From Rhipicephalus microplus (lineage: Eukaryota > Arthropoda > Arachnida > Ixodida > Ixodidae), in NCBI RefSeq assembly GCF_043290135.1, contig NC_134704.1:25033501-25097500 (forward strand): DNA of 64,000 nt, read 5' to 3'. Positions 58,748 through 64,000 of the stretch are shown here, piece by piece. Numbering within the stretch: the first letter of the stretch is position 1; the number at the start of each line of letters is the position of its first letter. The translations under genes were made by a program, and so were the position numbers. The notes beneath the pieces were generated by a model. That model was not told the origin of the DNA and ran no database searches. It saw nothing but the letters and a program-made list of their open reading frames with translations.

Positions 58748-60600
58748 CTGCGAACAGACGCGCAATAAGGTTAAACAAATAGTTTGCCTAGTTGGTTGGG
58801 ATTCGTCGCAGGTGAAGGTTGACGCGCAAAAAGAGACGCAATAGAAAAAAAAACAGACAACACAAACGCGACCTATCAAGCGAAATGTTCATACATTGTG
58901 TGGGAAAGAAGGTAGAGCAGAAAACTCATTTTCGCTTGCTGTGAAATGACGGCTTCATCCTTCAATCTGCGGAAGTTCTCTTGAAACCCTTTTCGACGGT
59001 TACGTTTTTTTTTTGTCTGCTCATATAAGCATAGTTTAAGAAGTATAATTTAAGGTCCTCACAAATCAGCGACAAAGTCAGCTATCGCACTCACTGTGTC
59101 ATTCTCATCACCATCGTCGTCATTTATGCATTTACCTTAGCGACATTTAACCGGGCATTATACACAAGGTGAGGGAATCTAACAGCGTTCATGTTGTATA
59201 TAATAGAGCGAATGATGGAGCAAAGGAGCCAACTACGTAAGAAAAAGTATAGAGCAAACAGGAGAAAGTAAGGCTTCAGCATCCATCTTCGCCAAAAAGA
59301 AAAAAAAAAGAAAGCTTCCATCTTTTGCTACAGAAACATATACACTTATTGACAGGACATAACAGGTACACATCTGAAATAATTTAACTCGAAATAACAC
59401 AGCAACAACGATCAAATATATATGAGGCACAACATTTAGTGATGAACCAGGAGGGTAACGGAAGAATCCGTTTGCCTATCGCGAGACTGTATACGTTGAT
59501 TTGTATTGAGGGCGCAATGATAACTGCTAATGCATTCTCAACGCAAAAAGATTCCCTATGAATTATCGGGACTCAATGGGAAAGTACATTAATTGGGACA
59601 TATTCACATCACACGTCAGATTTACGAGACACAACTGTCAGCGTGTGCGTATATACACTCGGCGCTTCTCGGAGCGCACATGGTTTCGCTCCGTGATACA
59701 AAGAACGGCGGACGAGAATCATTTGTAAAATTTTAACGGATATTACGCTGTTCGCTACTTCCGATCACATTCGCGCAAGGTTACTTTTTCTTTTTCCCGC
59801 ACGAGTTGCAGTGAGACAAAAAACAAAAACACAAAAAGAATGTAAGAGGATCGCCGCGCGATTTCCGCCGTGAAGCCCTCCTCGGTTCACGTTTTCCGCC
59901 GCCCTTGTCGGTCGTTTTTCGCTTCGGTGGAACGTGACCTAGAAAAAATATATATTACTCGCATCTTTTTTTCTTGATTTTCATAGGAAGCAGACTCAGC
60001 GTCTGCGTAAGGTAGGAAGAACGTGGCGCCGGCGTTTCTGTCATGCGCGTTAGCCAGTTGAACACGCGCGATTTCGTTATTGCGAGGGGATGTGAAATGG
60101 CTGCGCCTGACGAGCAGTGGCGAGCAATACCGGTCTCGAGTCGTGCCTTGTTGCCGGCGTTGTCCGTGAGCCGTGCCGACGCGCGAGATCGTCGGCTTTA
60201 CTTGTTTCGATACGCTGCGCGCGTTCTCGTGACAGCGTTGGTATCGTGGTTGAACACTGAAGAGCACGTCCACTCCAGGCCACCCCATGGAATGCCAGTA
60301 ACGCTTTTGTGGCGTGTAAAGCACTGGAGCTGCTTTGCCGTGGGCCTTGAATATCTGTCAGCTCCAAGTTTGAGTCGCGTTGTAGTTCTAAGGCCGTCTT
60401 CAGGGACTGCCTGTCTAGTGCGTATTTGGCGCGCTCGCAGAATACGTGATTGATGTCTTATAGGAGAATATATTGGACACAGAATGGCGAGTCTGACAGT
60501 CCAATTTTGTTCCCGAAGCCTTCCGCTAGTGCAAAATGAAATAGATCACAATAACATCTAGTTCAGCGATGTATTCATTATTCGTAATTATATTTATATT
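58748..60600. other. No gene recognised; upstream of the FMO exon
   Basis: Should be FMO intron if that gene continues to the right. GC-rich at 59880-60470, with overlapping frames on both strands (60043-60453 plus, 60324-59887 minus) that match nothing I know. Confidence 0.4.
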
Positions 60601-60616
60601 TCAAAACACACACATA

Positions 60617-60618
<2 letters not shown>

Positions 60619-60707
<89 letters not shown>
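60619..60707. repeat. (TA)n microsatellite
   Basis: About 44 TA units. Confidence 0.95.
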
Positions 60708-60709
<2 letters not shown>

Positions 60710-60790
60710 GTAATGTAAATACCAATGTAATGCAAATACGAAGAAAGAAAAGTGAGTGAAAAAATAACTTGCCGTGCGCCGGAATCGAAC
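60708..60790 (-). mobile_element. Fragment of the second tRNA-derived SINE family between two (TA)n tracts
   Basis: GAAGAAAGAAAAGTGAGTGA and CGCCGGAATCGAAC match the body and B box seen at 54744-54937. The rest of the head is replaced by an (AC)n run and a second (TA)n tract. Confidence 0.65.
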
Positions 60791-60802
60791 ACACACACAC
60801 AC

Positions 60803-60804
<2 letters not shown>

Positions 60805-60898
<94 letters not shown>
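60805..60898. repeat. (TA)n microsatellite
   Basis: About 47 TA units following an (AC)n run. Confidence 0.95.
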
Positions 60899-60900
<2 letters not shown>

Positions 60901-62214
60901 AAGAGTGAAAGAGAGAGCACTGAGACGTCAACAGTTGTGAAATTATTTTTAATGCTGATCACGAAGCTACAAGAAGCCTTGAAAGTACAAATTCCCAACA
61001 TTGATGAAACGTTCTTGAAGGCCAGCCAACCACGTCACTGGTTGACGTGAAGGTCAATTTTGATAGTCTGATATTTTTACTCGAGTTTCCTGTACGTCAC
61101 TGGTGCATGCTTTGCTTACCTGTGCGACGTAATTATTTGTTACGTCTCACTGCGCGACCTAATTATTTGTACTGCACTGATTGTTGGCGAAATAGCTGTT
61201 CTTATTGCTTAGCCACTGACGTACGTGTAATTACCGGTTGGTATAAGCCTGCTGTGATGCTGTTTCTGCTTTTCGCATTACCCGAATAACACAGATTACC
61301 TGTGTTTTATTGTCTCGGCGTGATTACCTCTCGCTGCGCAGAGATCTAGCGAAGATCCGAGTGTTTTGTTGTCTCGTAAACTTTCCGGAAGAATCAACGC
61401 GTGCTGACGCGGAAACACGATAGGCCGGACCAAATCTCATGTCGATAGCCTGCCATCTGGATTATGGCCGTTGTATGGATTTTCGATGTTTTCGTCCACG
61501 ATAAATTTTGAGTTGAGGACTTTGAGGCGCCGAACAAGTGCAAAAGCTTTGTAGTTTTGAAGTTTAGACGAGGATGATGACGACGATGCCGACAACAACG
61601 ACAAAAACGACATCATGCAACGACAAGAAGAAACTATAATTCACTAATTCATAAACACTAGTCTTACGGCGCACAATTAATAGACACATGCATAAAAAAT
61701 TTAAGGTCAATTGTCTATGTACCAAAAAGAAAAAAGGAGAGGGAGAGAGAAAATGCAATTTGTAAATCAGTGTTATGTGGAATATTTCTAAATTTGCTGG
61801 TATCCAGTATCTGTTGACATTCCGCAATGAGTCAGCGTATGGCGCAAACGAGGCCGACTGCACACATGTATTGCACATGGCGCGTTTCTGCACAACTTCA
61901 AAGCTGTAATCGCATTAACGCTCAGATTGACGTTAGTACGAGATAGTTCTATTGAAATGACGTTTCAAAGAGATGCCAAACAAGGCTAGACGAAAAAAAT
62001 TGGGGGACCCTTAAGATTCGCCTTTAAGAGTTGAACGCGGTAGTGAAATCCAGACCCTAGTGCACCCTTCAACCGCTAAGTGCATACTTATTAATACGTT
62101 TTGTTACATACACATAGAGGCACACAAACACGCACACAGTAGATTAGACCAGTGCACGCTATTATCGCTGAATGGGCTCGTTTTCGTCGTGACACCTGTC
62201 GAACAAATGCGTTA

Positions 62215-62345
62215 AAGGGGCCCTGAAACACTCTTTCAAGTAACCGTGAAATGAGTTCTCTAGAAGAGCTTATTGCCTCACGAATTCAAAGCCGCAAAAA
62301 TTTTAAGAATCCATCCAGTGCGAGTGGAGTTACAAAGGTTTGTCG
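62215..62345 (+). repeat. Dispersed repeat, related copy at 25-120
   Basis: AAGGGGCCCTGAAACACTC, CTCACGAATTCAAAGCC, CAAAAATTTTAAGAATCC and GTGGAGTTACAAAGG. The better-preserved of the two copies in the window. Confidence 0.5.
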
Positions 62346-62651
62346 CATGCTGCAATTGCATTATCTCTTCTCTCGCACCGACAAAACCGCTGGAAGCTAA
62401 GTAGGGAGGGGTGGCAGGGCAAAGAGACTGCCGCGCCTCGTGACCTTGAGCATTTTTTTTTCTTCGAACGCGTGGCTTTTTCAGTGTGATCGTGCGCGCG
62501 CACGTGGACACGTAGCGGCCTCCCGTGGCAATCTCGGTAACTTGATTTTTCGGTCACAGATGCACAGACGATTTTTCTCTCACAACCAACGGGGCCAACG
62601 CCGGCGGCGGATTTTCTGCAACACGAGCTTTCTAACGCTATGGCGTTAAAA

Positions 62652-62736
62652 CGTGCCTATACACCGACCACGGTGTATAGGCACGATACTCATGCGAGGT
62701 ACTCATGCGGGCACTGACGCATGAGTATCTCGCATG
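62652..62736. repeat. Two adjacent hairpins
   Basis: First: CGTGCCTATACACCG, loop ACCA, perfect complement (62652-62685). Second: 19 bp arms 62691-62709 and 62718-62736 (CATGCGAG, ACTCATGCG and complements) with one mismatch and an 8-base loop. Confidence 0.9.
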
Positions 62737-64000
62737 GGGACAGAGGTTCGTCGAGTCCGCAGTGAAAGCCGAAATCCAAGATGCAATCGCAAAATTTCGA
62801 GAGTCCCTGAGGGAGTCGTATTCTGATGTTATCTGCTGTACATTACCGTCGCTGGAGCACATAGGCGTGAACACTGAAGAGGCAGCGGAGGTGGGGGGGG
62901 GGGGGTGCTCCTGCCTTTCCTTTTTGCATGAAGTCTAACACTGAGTCGTTAAGTCGTAAATTTACTTGTGCCGTTACACAACATACCCTTGAACAAGAGT
63001 GTACCCCCAAGCTCTCTCATCACCAGAAGTCTGTTCCGAGGTGTGTGTGTAGAAGTGGGGGATGAAACCTTAAGCCACCTCCCTGACTCAACGCCACTGC
63101 TGCCACCCAGGCTTTGTTCTATTTAAAGTTCACGAGGATGCCATGGGGGTCAGTTGATGTTGGTATATATATTTAGAAAGTTATGTTACAGCGCACACAG
63201 ACGGGGACAAAATTTCCAGCGTGTGTCTTGCTTCTTCTTCATTCTGTGCCCATATTTGTCTATTCGAAGTTACTTCACAGGATACTGGAAACTGAGCATA
63301 TCGTTTGGTTCATTGAGTGCTTGGCCCTGTCTTGTTTTTCCGCGTCCTTGTTTTTAGCGTTGTTTTACAGTCGTGAAGATTACAAACTAGCTATACGTAC
63401 ACATGCACATCAAAGCATATCTATAAGATACATCCTTCGGAACGGCCACCATTTCTTCAGGAGGCAACTACTTACTGATTGTTCCTATGTTTTTTTTTCC
63501 ATTCGCGGCCACGCCTAGCACGTGCAGCCTTACCGCTTAACTCTTCAAGCACGGTCACCATCGTTGCCAGAAGAACATACGTCAAACGCAAGACCATCAA
63601 AATTACATAGTACAGGCGCACAATGCGCGTGGCACGTGTCTCTTAATAGCCGACCACCACAACAGAGGGAAAATGCTCAATAATTTATGGAAAGTGGGGA
63701 GCATCACGCTATGCGAGATTAATTGACATTTAAACTCTGCGCTCATCCAGACGAATGCCAAGTTCAGTTGGTGGTCAGCGCTCGTGTTGTCCTCTTTGCC
63801 TTCCGTGCCTCGCCTTTCGTCTGTTTCTTCTAGCACCTTCGTGCTCGTGCTGCAGCCCTTATTACCATGAATGCCAAGAAACTTTCCTTCGCACGACAAG
63901 CCTTTTGCACTGCTTCTGGTATTCCGGTAACGGCGATATTCAAATATTCATGCTCGCTAAATGTTTTATCGTTTGTCAAGTGACGGAGGTTACCGTCTAT

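Larger units (their letters stand above)
60900..64000. other. No gene recognised to the right edge
   Basis: Contains the dispersed repeat at 62215-62345 and the double hairpin at 62652-62736. A 77-codon frame from 62705 begins inside the hairpin. Short frames elsewhere look like chance. Confidence 0.4.

Noticed and set aside
60043..60453. 136-codon plus frame in a GC-rich stretch
   Set aside because: No recognisable motif, and a 145-codon frame exists on the opposite strand. Kept only as an unassigned region.

Overview
The window is eukaryotic nuclear DNA and most likely comes from a hard tick (Ixodidae, probably metastriate). This is an inference from three things: proteins split into small GT-AG exons with large introns; a dozen or so copies of a tRNA-headed SINE that resembles the tick Ruka family; and a mixed load of MITEs, pogo and RTE/other non-LTR fragments typical of tick genomes. 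No species can be fixed from sequence alone. Codon phase was checked across every splice junction listed.

Layout. 1-14090: 5' two-thirds of a class I (GH47) alpha-1,2-mannosidase gene on the minus strand; its 3' exons lie off the left edge. 14091-16234: intergenic. 16235-21339: complete five-exon NADPH-dependent diflavin reductase gene (NDOR1) on the minus strand. 21340-22187: 848 bp shared by two divergent starts. 22188-27732: complete seven-exon UBE2J1, a tail-anchored ER ubiquitin-conjugating enzyme, on the plus strand. 27733-34925: repeat-rich intergenic DNA, with a 3 x 121 bp tandem array carrying tRNA-like cores. 34926-35707: two-exon ZNF706. 37314-47610: complete ten-exon RCC1L (WBSCR16-like mitochondrial RCC1-repeat protein), minus strand, with one GC-AG intron. 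47611-58396: a long gene-poor tract of SINEs, MITEs, a non-LTR 3' end and very long microsatellites. 58397-58747: last coding exon of a flavin-containing monooxygenase (minus strand); its upstream exons were not found and probably lie beyond the right edge. 58748-64000: no gene recognised.

The genes are ordinary conserved animal genes (Golgi N-glycan trimming, cytosolic Fe-S assembly, ERAD ubiquitination, a small C2H2 protein, mitochondrial RCC1L, a drug-metabolising FMO). They do not form one pathway and there is no operon logic; neighbours appear to share position only, apart from the head-to-head NDOR1/UBE2J1 pair.

I found no convincing new biological system. The observations most worth a second look are structural: the tRNA-like 121 bp array, two SINE insertions with perfect 14 and 16 bp target-site duplications, several MITEs with recognisable ends, a 47 bp-arm hairpin inside one of them, a double hairpin near 62.7 kb, an unclassified repeat family present in opposite orientations at 7 and 33 kb, and an unassigned membrane-segment exon candidate at 48.6 kb.
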